Positions 43,561 to 53,170 are shown, counted from the stretch's first letter. The stretch is DNA of 64,000 nt from Bacteroidota bacterium (GCA_947452555.1 CANGDH010000001.1:124001-188000); one strand, 5' to 3'. Made by a program: numbers and translations. Notes: a model not told the origin generated them from the sequence alone.

Positions 43561-43609
43561 AGAATTAACTAAATATACGATCCCGGCCCACTAAGCCGGG
43601 TTTTTTTTT
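43535..43609 (+). terminator. Attenuator of the phe/tyr/aro operon (antiterminator and terminator)
   Basis: The terminator is CCCGGC (43582-43587) / GCCGGG (43595-43600), with loop CCACTAA and nine T. GCCGGG occurs again at 43535-43540, inside the leader ORF just after the aromatic codons, and can pair with the same CCCGGC to block the terminator. A further TACTTT/AAAGTA hairpin (43519-43534) overlaps the last aromatic codons. Stalling in the aromatic run would leave 43535-43540 free. Established attenuation logic; pairings read by eye. Confidence 0.8.
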
Positions 43610-43655
43610 GATTTGATAGAGGGAAAGAATAAGATAAAATGAATTGGATTTTAAG

Positions 43656-44492
43656 ATGAATAAAAAAGTAACAATACAGGGTTATGAAGGAAGTTTCCAT
43701 CAAGTGGCAGCTAGACAATTCTTTGGTAAGGATGTATCGGTTATTACTTGTGACACTTTTAGAGAAGTGGTGAAGATAGGCGCTGATCCAAAACTTTCTG
43801 ACGGAGCTGTAATGGCAATTGAAAATTCCATTGCCGGAAGCATCTTGCCTAATTATAATTTGTTACAAAAAAGCAAGTTGCAAGTTATCGGGGAAGTGTA
43901 TTTGTCAATCAGTCAAAATTTGTTGACTTACCCTGGTGTTAAATTGGAAGATATTAAGGAAGTGCATAGTCATCCAATGGCCATTTTGCAATGTCTTGAT
44001 TATTTAGAAAAACATAATTGGAAATTGGTTGAATCGGAGGATACTGCATTGAGTGCAAAACTGGTGCACCAACATAAAAGTAAACATGTAGCAGCTATCG
44101 CAAGTAAACTGGCGGCGCAGTTATATGACTTAAATGTAATCACCCCAGACATCCATACTTTAAAAAACAATATCACTCGTTTTTTGATTATGGTGCCTAG
44201 TACCAATAAAGTGGTCATTGAAAATGCGGACAAAGCGTCTATCTATTTTCAAACCGATCACTCAAAAGGTATTTTGTCAAAAGTGTTGGCAAAGATTGCG
44301 CAAGGCGGGGTGAATTTGAGCAAGTTGCAAAGTATGCCCATTCCAGGTAGTACTTTCAAATATGGGTTCTATGCAGATTTAGAGTTTGAGAATAATAAAC
44401 AAATTGAAAAAGTTTTAGCATCTCTTCAAGAGTTGACTAAAAGTTTTAAAGTTTTTGGATTGTATAAAAAAGGAAAAGTTGTAAAAGGCTAA
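43656..44492 (+). CDS. pheA: Prephenate dehydratase (monofunctional)
   Basis: Converts prephenate to phenylpyruvate. The ATG at 43656 (MNKKVTIQGYEGSFHQVAARQFF) gives 278 residues; the ORF-track start is TTG. The PDT domain has GYEGSFHQVAA, GVMAIENSIAGS-like AVMAIENSIAGSI and the catalytic NNITRFLIM. A C-terminal ACT domain (about 195-270, KASIYFQTDHSKGILSKVLAKIA) is the usual Phe feedback site. There is no chorismate mutase domain; that activity is fused to the DAHP synthase further downstream. First structural gene behind the aromatic attenuator. Confidence 0.94.
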   Translation: MNKKVTIQGYEGSFHQVAARQFFGKDVSVITCDTFREVVKIGADPKLSDGAVMAIENSIAGSILPNYNLLQKSKLQVIGEVYLSISQNLLTYPGVKLEDIKEVHSHPMAILQCLDYLEKHNWKLVESEDTALSAKLVHQHKSKHVAAIASKLAAQLYDLNVITPDIHTLKNNITRFLIMVPSTNKVVIENADKASIYFQTDHSKGILSKVLAKIAQGGVNLSKLQSMPIPGSTFKYGFYADLEFENNKQIEKVLASLQELTKSFKVFGLYKKGKVVKG

Positions 44493-44494
44493 CT

Positions 44495-45655
44495 ATGAAT
44501 TGGACATTATCACATAGGCTAGAGGGGATTGGTGAGTATTATTTCTCAACCAAATTGCGCGAAATTGACGAACTCAATAAAGCGGGTAAACAAATTATTA
44601 ATTTGGGTATTGGAAGTCCCGATTTGCCACCTCATCCAGACGTGATTAAAGTGTTACAAGAAGAATCAGCTAAGGACAATGTCCATGCTTATCAATCTTA
44701 TAAAGGTTCTCCAGTTTTGAGAGAAGCCATTGCTGAATGGTATAAAAAGTATTACGCGGTCTCCATAGCGCCCGCAACTGAAATACTTCCATTACTAGGA
44801 AGCAAGGAAGGCATCATGCACATTTGCATGACCTACCTAAATCAAGGAGATCAGGTCTTAATACCTAATCCTGGTTATCCTACGTATACAAGTGCAGTTA
44901 AGTTGGCAGGGGGCACCCCGCTTTACTATGAGCTAACTGCCGAGAACAATTGGGCACCTGACTTTGAAAATTTAGAAAAATCGGATTTATCAAAAGTGAA
45001 GTTAATGTGGGTGAACTATCCGCATATGCCTACCGGCCAAATTCCTACGCAACAATTATTTGAAAAGTTAGTAGCGTTTGGCAAGAAGCATCATATTTTA
45101 ATTTGTCATGATAATCCTTACAGTTTCATTTTGAATGAGCAACCCATGAGTTTGTTATCGGTGGAAGGCGCGAAGGAAGTAGTGATAGAGTTGAACTCTT
45201 TAAGCAAAAGCCAAAACATGGCAGGCTGGAGAGTGGGAATGTTGATTGCTGCAGAAGAAAGGGTCAATGAAATTCTAAGATTTAAATCCAATATGGATAG
45301 TGGTATGTTTTTACCTGTGCAATTAGCAGCAGCAAAAGCATTAAGCTTAGAAAAATCTTGGTATGATTCAGTAAATAAAATTTATACTGAACGTCGTGAA
45401 AAAGTTTTTGAACTGTTAGACACATTAGGTTGTGCATTTTCAAAACAACAAGTAGGGATGTTTGTTTGGGCTAAAATACCTGCGATTTATAAAGACGGTT
45501 ACGCTTTAAGCGATAAGGTTTTATATGAAGCAAATGTGTTTATTACACCTGGTGGTATTTTTGGTTCAGCTGGTAATGAATATATCCGTGTGAGCTTATG
45601 CGGTTCCATGGAAAAATTTAGTGAAGCTATTAAAAGAGTTAAAGCATGCGTTTAA
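44495..45655 (+). CDS. Class I/II aminotransferase, probably aromatic
   Basis: The 386-residue PLP enzyme has LGIGSPDLPPHPDVI, YQSYKGSPVLREAIAEWY, NPGYPTYTSAVKLAGG and the PLP lysine in NSLSKSQNMAGWRVGM. Its place between pheA and tyrA suggests it transaminates phenylpyruvate and 4-hydroxyphenylpyruvate; sequence alone would also permit LL-diaminopimelate or other aminotransferase activity. It starts 2 bases after pheA, and its stop overlaps tyrA by 10 bases. Confidence 0.88.
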   Translation: MNWTLSHRLEGIGEYYFSTKLREIDELNKAGKQIINLGIGSPDLPPHPDVIKVLQEESAKDNVHAYQSYKGSPVLREAIAEWYKKYYAVSIAPATEILPLLGSKEGIMHICMTYLNQGDQVLIPNPGYPTYTSAVKLAGGTPLYYELTAENNWAPDFENLEKSDLSKVKLMWVNYPHMPTGQIPTQQLFEKLVAFGKKHHILICHDNPYSFILNEQPMSLLSVEGAKEVVIELNSLSKSQNMAGWRVGMLIAAEERVNEILRFKSNMDSGMFLPVQLAAAKALSLEKSWYDSVNKIYTERREKVFELLDTLGCAFSKQQVGMFVWAKIPAIYKDGYALSDKVLYEANVFITPGGIFGSAGNEYIRVSLCGSMEKFSEAIKRVKACV

Positions 45656-46485
45656 CAGTAATTGGTATTGGTTTAATTGGAGGCTCTTTGGCCTTGACAC
45701 TAAAGCGTAAAGGTTTAGTGAGCAAAGTCATTGGAGTAGACAACAATCCAGTGCATCAGGAACAAGCATTGAAATTAGGTATCGTTGACGAGATTATGTC
45801 TTTGGAAGAAGCTGTAAAATCATCTGACTTAATTGCCATTGCAACACCTGTAAATATTGCTGAAAAATTATTGCCAACTATTTTAGATTTGATTGACAAA
45901 CAAGTAGTGTTTGATTTAGGTTCAACTAAGGAGCGCATTGTCAACATTGCAAAGGCACACACAAAAAGTGGCCGATTTGTTCCAACTCACCCAATGTGGG
46001 GTACAGAATTCAGTGGTCCTAGTGCGGCTCAGGAAGACGCATTTAAGGAAAAAGCTGCTGTAGTTTGTAATAAAGAGCAAGTAGATGAAGATGCACTTAA
46101 ATTAGTTGAACAAGTATATCAAACACTAGGTATGCATATTTTATACATGGACGCTGTAAAGCATGATATCCATGTGGCTTATGTGAGTCATATATCACAT
46201 ATTACTTCTTTTGCATTGGCTAATACCGTGTTAGAGAAGGAAAAAGAGTCGGATGCTATTTTTGAATTAGCGAGTGGTGGTTTTGAAAGCACAGTGCGTT
46301 TGGCTAAGTCCAATGCTGCAATGTGGGTTCCCATCTTCATGCAAAATAAAGAAAATGTATTGGACGTATTGAATGAGCATATTAGTCAGTTACGCAAGTT
46401 TAAATCTTGTCTTGAAAAAGAAAATTTTGAATACTTGTCTGACTTAATTGAGAATGCGAATGGAATTAAAAGAATTTTAAAATAA
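45646..46485 (+). CDS. tyrA: Prephenate dehydrogenase
   Basis: Oxidises prephenate to 4-hydroxyphenylpyruvate. The 279-residue protein has the NAD-binding loop IGIGLIGGSLALTLK, DLGSTKERIV, the substrate His in THPMWGTEFSGP and the helical dimer domain with HDIHVAYVSHISH. No ACT or chorismate mutase domain. Its start overlaps the aminotransferase gene by 10 bases, implying coupling. Confidence 0.94.
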   Translation: MRLTVIGIGLIGGSLALTLKRKGLVSKVIGVDNNPVHQEQALKLGIVDEIMSLEEAVKSSDLIAIATPVNIAEKLLPTILDLIDKQVVFDLGSTKERIVNIAKAHTKSGRFVPTHPMWGTEFSGPSAAQEDAFKEKAAVVCNKEQVDEDALKLVEQVYQTLGMHILYMDAVKHDIHVAYVSHISHITSFALANTVLEKEKESDAIFELASGGFESTVRLAKSNAAMWVPIFMQNKENVLDVLNEHISQLRKFKSCLEKENFEYLSDLIENANGIKRILK

Positions 46486-46518
46486 AATTCTAATTAAAAG
46501 AAAAGTAAAAAAACAAAA

Positions 46519-48324
46519 ATGAAGAAAACAGAAGAGATGGAAAATACAAATGAATTGATAGAGGCCGTTAAGTCGAAAAAGACATTCGTGGAAATTGGAA
46601 TAAATGAACAATTAGTTAAGGCTGTTACAGAATTAGGATATACACATGCTACTGAAATTCAAGAGCGTTCAATTCCAGTTTTAATAAGTGGAACAAAGGA
46701 TTTTATTGGTTTAGCACAAACAGGTACAGGTAAAACAGCTGCGTTTGGTTTGCCATTATTGCAGTTAATCAAAACTGCAGACAAATTTCCTCAAGCTTTG
46801 GTGGTTTGTCCAACAAGAGAATTGTGTATGCAAATCGTAAACGAATTGAATTTGTTTAAAAAGCATATACCAGGTTTACAAGTATTAGCAGTTTATGGCG
46901 GTACTTCAATTGGATTACAAATTAGAGACTTGAAAAGAGGTATTCAAATTATTGTAGCTACTCCAGGTCGTTTAATTGACTTGATAGAAAGAAAAGCAAT
47001 TAATTTAGAGCAAATCGAGTATGTAGTATTAGATGAGGCAGATGAAATGTTGAACATGGGATTCCAAGAAGACATTGAATTTATTTTAAAGAATACACCT
47101 AACAGAGAAAGTATTTGGTTATTTAGTGCAACAATGCCAACTGAAATCAGAAAAGTAAGTAAGCGTTACATGAAAGAGCCGGTAGAAGTAACTATTGGTA
47201 AAGTGAATGCAACCAATAAAAGTATTGATCATCAATATTATGTTACCTCTGCACAATATCGTTACGAGACTTTAAAAAGAATTATTGATTTCAATCCAGG
47301 TATTTATGGTATCATTTTCACACGTACTAAGGCAGATGCACAAGACGTTGCAGCTCGTTTAACACGTGAAGGATATGATATAGATGCGATTCATGGCGAC
47401 TTAACGCAACAACAACGCGATAGAGTAATGGGTCAGTTTAGAGACAAGACTTTACAATTATTAATTGCAACTGACGTAGCTGCTCGTGGTATTGACGTAA
47501 AAGGGATTACACATGTAATCAACTATGAATTACCAGATGACGTTGAAGTATACACACATAGAAGTGGCCGTACAGGTCGTGCGGGTAGTCAAGGTATTTG
47601 TATCTCAATTGTACATGCAAGAGAATCATACAGATTACGTCAAATTGAGAACATCAACAAAAGCACTTTTCATAAATTAGATATCCCTAGTGGTAAGGAT
47701 GTTTGTAGAAAACAATTCTTCCACGTAATGGACAAGTTAATGTCAACAGACGTGAGTCATGGTGATTATGAAACTTATGTACCAATGTTAGCGGAGAAAT
47801 TTGCAGACATGACTAAGGAAGAAATTTTGAAAAGAGTAGCTGCTTTAGAATTCAATCGTTTCTTAAGCTATTATGAAAATGCTGCCGACTTAAATGTTAG
47901 AGCTGCTGAAAGATCTAATGGTCGCAGAGAACCAATGCAACAACAAGATCGTAACCGTGATAGAGGTCGCAATGAATTCCAAGATCGTGGAGACAGCCGC
48001 GGTGATCGTGGTGGAGACAGAGGTGGACGTAGCCAATCAAGAGGCGCTGCAGGTACAACACGTTTGTTTGTCAACTTAGGAACTAAGGACGGTTTTTACA
48101 AAGCAAGTTTCTTACAATACATTTTAGATATGAGTGAATTGAAAAAAGAAGCATTAGGTAAAATTGACATGAGAGACATGAATAGTTGGATCGAAATTGA
48201 ATCAGGTTCTGCTAAGAAAATGATTACTGCTATTGATGGTAAAAACTATAAAGGTCGTCGTATTCGCATGAATGATGCAGATAGTGGTGGTCCAAAAGGG
48301 TTTTCAAATAATAATGAAGGATAG
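46519..48324 (+). CDS. DEAD-box RNA helicase with DbpA-like C-terminal domain
   Basis: The 601-residue protein has all DEAD-box motifs in order: ATEIQERSIPVL (Q), AQTGTGKTAAFG (I), VLDEADEML (II), SATMP (III), IIFTRTKADAQ (IV) and HRSGRTGRAG (VI). After residue 455 comes an Arg/Gly/Asp/Gln-rich linker (DRGGDRGGRSQSRG) and a DbpA-type RNA-binding domain (about 510-580), which in DbpA recognises 23S rRNA. It probably works in ribosome assembly or cold adaptation. It lies in the middle of the aromatic operon with 33- and 56-base gaps and no terminator, so it is probably co-transcribed; the pairing is odd. Confidence 0.9.
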   Translation: MKKTEEMENTNELIEAVKSKKTFVEIGINEQLVKAVTELGYTHATEIQERSIPVLISGTKDFIGLAQTGTGKTAAFGLPLLQLIKTADKFPQALVVCPTRELCMQIVNELNLFKKHIPGLQVLAVYGGTSIGLQIRDLKRGIQIIVATPGRLIDLIERKAINLEQIEYVVLDEADEMLNMGFQEDIEFILKNTPNRESIWLFSATMPTEIRKVSKRYMKEPVEVTIGKVNATNKSIDHQYYVTSAQYRYETLKRIIDFNPGIYGIIFTRTKADAQDVAARLTREGYDIDAIHGDLTQQQRDRVMGQFRDKTLQLLIATDVAARGIDVKGITHVINYELPDDVEVYTHRSGRTGRAGSQGICISIVHARESYRLRQIENINKSTFHKLDIPSGKDVCRKQFFHVMDKLMSTDVSHGDYETYVPMLAEKFADMTKEEILKRVAALEFNRFLSYYENAADLNVRAAERSNGRREPMQQQDRNRDRGRNEFQDRGDSRGDRGGDRGGRSQSRGAAGTTRLFVNLGTKDGFYKASFLQYILDMSELKKEALGKIDMRDMNSWIEIESGSAKKMITAIDGKNYKGRRIRMNDADSGGPKGFSNNNEG

Positions 48325-48380
48325 TCCTTCGGTAGTTAAAACAAAAAATAAATATCTTAAATACAAAAATTGCTTAAAAA

Positions 48381-49466
48381 ATGGGAACCTTAACTGAACA
48401 ACAACAAAAAGTAAGCACGTTATTAAAAAAAGCACCATTAATTATTTCTGGTCCTTGTAGTGCAGAAACAGAAGAACAAGTAATGCAAACTGCTATTAGA
48501 TTAGCAGCTACTGGAAAAGTAGATATCATGCGTGCTGGTATCTGGAAACCAAGAACAAGACCGGGAAGTTTCGAAGGTATTGGAACTAAAGGTTTGCCTT
48601 GGATGCAACAAGCTAAAAAAGAAACTGGTTTGCCAATTGCAGTGGAAGTTGCAACTGCAAAACAAGTGGAAGATGCATTGCATTTTGATGTTGATGTATT
48701 ATGGGTGGGAGCTCGTACTACAGTAAATCCTTTTAGTGTGCAAGAAATTGCAGATGCATTAAGAGGGGTTAAAGTTCCTGTTTTAATTAAGAACCCGTTA
48801 AACCCTGATTTAGAATTATGGGTTGGTGGGATGGAACGTATTGCGAAAGCAGGCATTGAAGACTTAGGTTTAATACATAGAGGATTTAGTTCTTATGGGA
48901 ATACAGATTTCCGTAACGCTCCAATGTGGCATTTAGCTATCGAAATGAAGCGACGTTACCCAGGAATTCCAATGATCAATGACCCTTCACATATTTGTGG
49001 ACGTCGTGATATTTTACAAGAAGTAGCTCAACAGGCAATGGACTTAGACTTTGACGGGTTAATCATTGAATCTCATATTGATCCAGACAATGCATGGAGT
49101 GATGCAAAACAACAAATCACGCCAGAAGTATTGAAGGAAATGTTGGAGGCAATCCGTTGGAGAAAAGAAGATAATAATTCAGAAGATTTCCATAGTGCTT
49201 TAGAGAAATTCCGTCAACAAATTAACCAATTAGATGACGAATTATTACAAGTATTGTCTTCACGTATGAAAGTGGCACAAAAAATCGGTGAATACAAAAA
49301 GAACAACGATATCACAATTTTACAAACTAGCCGTTGGAATGAAATTTTAGAAAGAGCCATTTCAAAAGGAGAAAAATTAGGATTGACCGACGAGTTTGTT
49401 ACTAAATATATGGACGCAGTTCATATGGAAAGTATCAATCATCAAAATAAAGTAATGAATAGCTAG
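48381..49466 (+). CDS. DAHP synthase / chorismate mutase fusion
   Basis: Joins the first shikimate step with the chorismate branch point. Residues 1-255 are a class I, KDO8P-synthase-like DAHP synthase (ISGPCSAETEEQVMQTA, MRAGIWKPRTRPGSFEG, LPIAVEVATAKQVED, IHRGFSSYG, DPSHICGRRDI). Residues about 275-361 are an AroQ-type chorismate mutase (LEKFRQQINQLDDELLQVLSSRMKVAQKIGEYKKNNDI). Because PheA and TyrA lack mutase domains, this fusion must supply prephenate to both. Commonly called aroG or aroF with pheB-like CM in this phylum. Confidence 0.93.
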   Translation: MGTLTEQQQKVSTLLKKAPLIISGPCSAETEEQVMQTAIRLAATGKVDIMRAGIWKPRTRPGSFEGIGTKGLPWMQQAKKETGLPIAVEVATAKQVEDALHFDVDVLWVGARTTVNPFSVQEIADALRGVKVPVLIKNPLNPDLELWVGGMERIAKAGIEDLGLIHRGFSSYGNTDFRNAPMWHLAIEMKRRYPGIPMINDPSHICGRRDILQEVAQQAMDLDFDGLIIESHIDPDNAWSDAKQQITPEVLKEMLEAIRWRKEDNNSEDFHSALEKFRQQINQLDDELLQVLSSRMKVAQKIGEYKKNNDITILQTSRWNEILERAISKGEKLGLTDEFVTKYMDAVHMESINHQNKVMNS

Positions 49467-49511
49467 GACTTTAAATTTAATGATTTAAGTACTATTTAAA
49501 TTTTGACAGGT

Positions 49512-50534
49512 ATGAAAAATTGGAAAGTAAAATTTTCGAGCGCGACAGTAACATTTGTATTAGATGGCAAATTTGCAGCTATTGATAAAATGGTGGATAA
49601 AGCAAATGCAATTTATATTACAGACGAGAATGTATATGCCTTACATGAGAAAAAATTTAAAGGAAAAAAAACTATAGTGATTCCTTCAGGGGAAGAACAT
49701 AAGCATCAAGCAACTGTTGACTTTATTATTGAAGCGTTATTGAATTTTGGAGCTACACGACAAGCAGTTTTAATTGGCGTTGGTGGTGGAGTGGTAACCG
49801 ACATGGTAGGTTATGTTGCAGGTGTTTACATGCGAGGTGTGGCGGTTGGCTTTGTGCCTACCACCATACTTGCTATGGTGGACGCTTCTATTGGCGGAAA
49901 GAATGGCATAGATGTTGGGATATATAAAAATATGGTTGGATTAATAAGACAACCTGCTTTTATATTACATGACCTAAGTTTTTTACAATCTTTACCAAAA
50001 TACCAATGGGAAAACGGATTTGCTGAAATCATCAAACACGCAGCTATCAAGGATGCAAAAATGATGAAGGAATTGAGTGAAAACGATTTGGCTTTTTATC
50101 AAAAAAACACAAAAGCATTAACTGTGCTTATTGAAAAAAATGTGCAGATTAAAGTCAAAGTGGTACAAAAGGATGAATTCGAAAAAGGCGATAGGAAATT
50201 ATTAAATTTTGGACATACACTGGGGCATGCTATTGAGAATGAACATGCATTATTACATGGTCATGCTATTAGTATAGGAATGGTGTATGCTGCAAAAATC
50301 TCACAAGTATTACAAGGATTTACAGGTACAGGATTATTAGTAGACACTCTTAAGCAATATGGCTTGCCAACGGCAATGCATTTTAATGTGGAAGAAGCGA
50401 TGGTAGTGATGCAAAAAGATAAGAAAAAAGCTACGGCAGGAATGCAGTATGTTTTATTGAATAAGATGGGTAAGGGAGTTATTGAAACCATCCCTATGAA
50501 AACATTACAAAAATTGATAAACTTGTATTCATAA
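49512..50534 (+). CDS. aroB: 3-dehydroquinate synthase
   Basis: NAD-dependent conversion of DAHP to 3-dehydroquinate. The ATG at 49512 (MKNWKVKFSSATV) gives 340 residues; the ORF-track start is TTG. The NAD loop is IPSGEEHKH with GGGVVTDMVGYVAGVYMRG, PTTILAMVDASIGGKNGID, and the zinc ligands GFAEIIKHAAI, LLNFGHTLGHAIE and HGHAISIGM. aroA follows after one base. Confidence 0.95.
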   Translation: MKNWKVKFSSATVTFVLDGKFAAIDKMVDKANAIYITDENVYALHEKKFKGKKTIVIPSGEEHKHQATVDFIIEALLNFGATRQAVLIGVGGGVVTDMVGYVAGVYMRGVAVGFVPTTILAMVDASIGGKNGIDVGIYKNMVGLIRQPAFILHDLSFLQSLPKYQWENGFAEIIKHAAIKDAKMMKELSENDLAFYQKNTKALTVLIEKNVQIKVKVVQKDEFEKGDRKLLNFGHTLGHAIENEHALLHGHAISIGMVYAAKISQVLQGFTGTGLLVDTLKQYGLPTAMHFNVEEAMVVMQKDKKKATAGMQYVLLNKMGKGVIETIPMKTLQKLINLYS

Positions 50535-50535
50535 T

Positions 50536-51813
50536 ATGAGAGCGATTGTTTATCCAGGAACATTAAAGGGGGAGCAGGTTGCCCCTGCAAGTAAAAGTAG
50601 CATGCAAAGAGCATGTGCTGCTGCTTTATTGCACGTGGGGGATACATTGATTTTAAATCCTGGTCATTCAAATGACGATTTAGCAGCCATTGATGTTATA
50701 CAAAAACTAGGGGCTACTGTTGATCAATCAGCAACTCAAATTAAAGTAAGTTCAAAAGGAGTTCAGCCAATAGGCCCAGAAATGAATTGCGGAGAAAGTG
50801 GTTTAGGAATTAGAATGTTCACGCCCATAGCAGCCTTAAGCAGCAATGCAATTTTGATTAATGGGAATGGTAGTTTGTTAAAAAGGCCAATGCATTTTTT
50901 TGATGAAATATTTCCATTATTAAGTGTGAAAGTGGATTCTCAAAAAGGTTTTTTGCCAATTGCTATTCAAGGTCCTTTAACGCCCGCTACCATTACGGTT
51001 GACGGATCTTTAAGTTCTCAATTTCTAACAGGATTATTAATGGCCTACGCAGCTAGTGATGCACAAAATGCTGTGATACATGTGTTGAACTTGAAAAGTA
51101 AACCCTATATTGATTTAACATTGTCTGTGTTAAATAGTTTTGGTTGGAAGGTGAAACATAATAACTATGAAAGTTTTGAGTTCTTGGCGCATGCGCCATT
51201 AGCAGCTCATATTGAATATTCGGTAGAAGGAGATTGGAGTGGTGCAGCATTTTTATTAGTAGCAGGTGCTATTGCAGGTCCTATTAAAGTAAAGGGTTTG
51301 CAATTAGATTCTACTCAGGCGGACAAAGCAGTAATGCAAGCATTGAAAAATGCAAATGCACCTATTGAAATTCTAGAAGATGGAATTGTAATTGGGGTTA
51401 ATGATACGGGGGCATCTTTAATTGCATTTGAATTTGACGCAACAGATTGTCCTGATTTATTCCCTCCATTAGTAGCGTTAGCTGCAGTATGTAAAGGGAT
51501 ATCAACAATTAAAGGAGTAAGTCGTTTAGCACATAAGGAAAGTGATAGAGGGCTGACATTACAGACAGAGTTTTTCAAACTTGGAATTAGTATTCAATTG
51601 GAAGGAGATTTAATGAAAATACATGGCGGAACACCAATAGAATCAGCTACTGTATTTTCACAACATGATCATAGAATTGCGATGGCTTGTGGAGTTGCTG
51701 CTTTAAAGTCTAATGGTCCTGTAGTAATTACGGAAGCAGAAGCAATCAATAAGTCATACACTGATTTTTTTGATCATTTAGCTCAATTAGGTGCAAAAGT
51801 TGAAATCGATTAA
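50536..51813 (+). CDS. aroA: EPSP synthase (3-phosphoshikimate 1-carboxyvinyltransferase)
   Basis: Sixth shikimate step. The 425-residue two-domain protein has PASKSSMQRACAAALL, NCGESGLGIRMFTPIAAL, GSLSSQFLTGLLMA, the catalytic Asp region ATDCPDLFPPLVALAA and HDHRIAMACGVAAL. The ESGLGIRM motif varies from the usual GNSGTxxR/GTAGTxMR, as is common in Bacteroidota. It begins one base after the aroB stop. Confidence 0.94.
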   Translation: MRAIVYPGTLKGEQVAPASKSSMQRACAAALLHVGDTLILNPGHSNDDLAAIDVIQKLGATVDQSATQIKVSSKGVQPIGPEMNCGESGLGIRMFTPIAALSSNAILINGNGSLLKRPMHFFDEIFPLLSVKVDSQKGFLPIAIQGPLTPATITVDGSLSSQFLTGLLMAYAASDAQNAVIHVLNLKSKPYIDLTLSVLNSFGWKVKHNNYESFEFLAHAPLAAHIEYSVEGDWSGAAFLLVAGAIAGPIKVKGLQLDSTQADKAVMQALKNANAPIEILEDGIVIGVNDTGASLIAFEFDATDCPDLFPPLVALAAVCKGISTIKGVSRLAHKESDRGLTLQTEFFKLGISIQLEGDLMKIHGGTPIESATVFSQHDHRIAMACGVAALKSNGPVVITEAEAINKSYTDFFDHLAQLGAKVEID

Positions 51814-51843
51814 TTTTCTTAACTTGTAATATAGAAATAAGAC

Positions 51844-52842
51844 ATGAATAATTTTGGAACCCTATTTAAAGTACAAATTTTTGGTGAGTCACATGGTGCT
51901 TGCGTTGGTATTGTTATTGATGGTTGTCCTGCTGGATTGCCATTAGTACAAGCAGACTTTGTTAATGATATGGAGCGCAGAAAAGGAGGTAAACAAAAAG
52001 GGACTACTCCAAGACAGGAGGACGATATGCCAATATTTAAGTCTGGTTTATTTAATGATACTACTACAGGAGCCCCTATAACAATGTTATTTGAAAATAA
52101 TAATACGCGTAGTGGTGATTATGAGAAACAAAGAGCTGTTCCAAGGCCAGGACATTCTGACTTTACAGCACACCATAAATTTGGTAGTTTTGAGGATTAT
52201 AGAGGTGGTGGACATTTTAGTGGAAGGTTAACTGCCGCATTAGTTGGAGCAGGTGTTATTGCTAAAAAATTATTGAATGACATACAAGTTGAATCACATA
52301 TTGTAAGTATTGGAGGAGAAACGGATGTAGAAAAAGGGTTGCAAAAGGCAATTGATCAAAAAGATAGTGTAGGTGGAATAGTGGAGTGCGTTGTAAAAGG
52401 ATTGCCAATTGGATTGGGAGAACATTTTTTTGACTCGGTAGAATCATTAATTAGTCATGCAGTTTTCGCAATACCTGCAATTAGAGGCATTGAATTTGGC
52501 ACAGGCTTTGCTGCAGCAAATATGTTTGGGGTAGACCATAATGACCCTATTTTAGACGCAACAGGGAAAACGAAAACAAACCATGCGGGTGGCGTAGTTG
52601 GAGGGTATACCAATGGGAATGATTTGGTTTTCAGAATTGCCGTTAAGCCAACTTCTTCTACTCCTAAGCATCAAACTACATGGAATTGGGAAACCAATGA
52701 ACAAGAGAATTTCTCAGTAAAAGGAAGGCACGATTTATGCATAGCATTAAGAGTGCCAGTTGTTTTAGAAGCAGTAACTGCAATTGTTTTAGCAGACCTA
52801 ATGTTATTAGAACAGCATATTCCAAGAATTATAAAAAAGTAA
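51844..52842 (+). CDS. aroC: Chorismate synthase
   Basis: Makes chorismate from EPSP using reduced flavin. At 332 residues it is slightly short of the usual 350-360 but has the signature GESHGACVGIVIDGCPAGLPL, the flavin/phosphate region RPGHSDFTAHHKFGSFEDYRGGGHFSGRLTA and the late signature HAGGVVGGYTNGNDLVFRIAVKPTSS. The C-terminal DLCIALRVPVVLEAVTAIVLAD is present. Last shikimate gene of the operon; aroD/aroQ, aroE and aroK are elsewhere. Confidence 0.94.
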   Translation: MNNFGTLFKVQIFGESHGACVGIVIDGCPAGLPLVQADFVNDMERRKGGKQKGTTPRQEDDMPIFKSGLFNDTTTGAPITMLFENNNTRSGDYEKQRAVPRPGHSDFTAHHKFGSFEDYRGGGHFSGRLTAALVGAGVIAKKLLNDIQVESHIVSIGGETDVEKGLQKAIDQKDSVGGIVECVVKGLPIGLGEHFFDSVESLISHAVFAIPAIRGIEFGTGFAAANMFGVDHNDPILDATGKTKTNHAGGVVGGYTNGNDLVFRIAVKPTSSTPKHQTTWNWETNEQENFSVKGRHDLCIALRVPVVLEAVTAIVLADLMLLEQHIPRIIKK

Positions 52843-52853
52843 AGAATTAAGAA

Positions 52854-53162
52854 ATGGAAAGTGAATACATATATCATGTAACTACTAAAAAAGAGTGGGA
52901 ACAAGGAAAATTAAATAATGAGTACAAGCCGGCTGGATATGATCAAGAAGGTTTTATTCATTGTTCAATTGAAAAGCAGGTGACTGGAGTCTTAGATCGA
53001 TTTTACAAAGGCCAAACAGGGTTGGTTAAATTGAAAATAGAAAAAGCAAAAGTACAAAGACCAGTATTATTTGAATTAGCGGCCGACTTGGATGAATTAT
53101 TTCCGCATATATACGGCCCATTGAATATTGACAGTATTGTGGATGTGACAGATATTAACTAA
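52854..53162 (+). CDS. DUF952 family protein
   Basis: The 102-residue protein has YIYHVTTKKEWEQG, EGFIHCSIEKQVTGVLDRFY and LFPHIYGPLNIDSIVDV, the conserved blocks of DUF952, a family with a fold related to ADP-ribosyltransferases but unknown function. It starts 11 bases after aroC and rlpA follows after 8 bases, so it probably sits at the distal end of the aromatic operon transcript. Confidence 0.85.
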   Translation: MESEYIYHVTTKKEWEQGKLNNEYKPAGYDQEGFIHCSIEKQVTGVLDRFYKGQTGLVKLKIEKAKVQRPVLFELAADLDELFPHIYGPLNIDSIVDVTDIN

Positions 53163-53170
53163 TTGCATTT

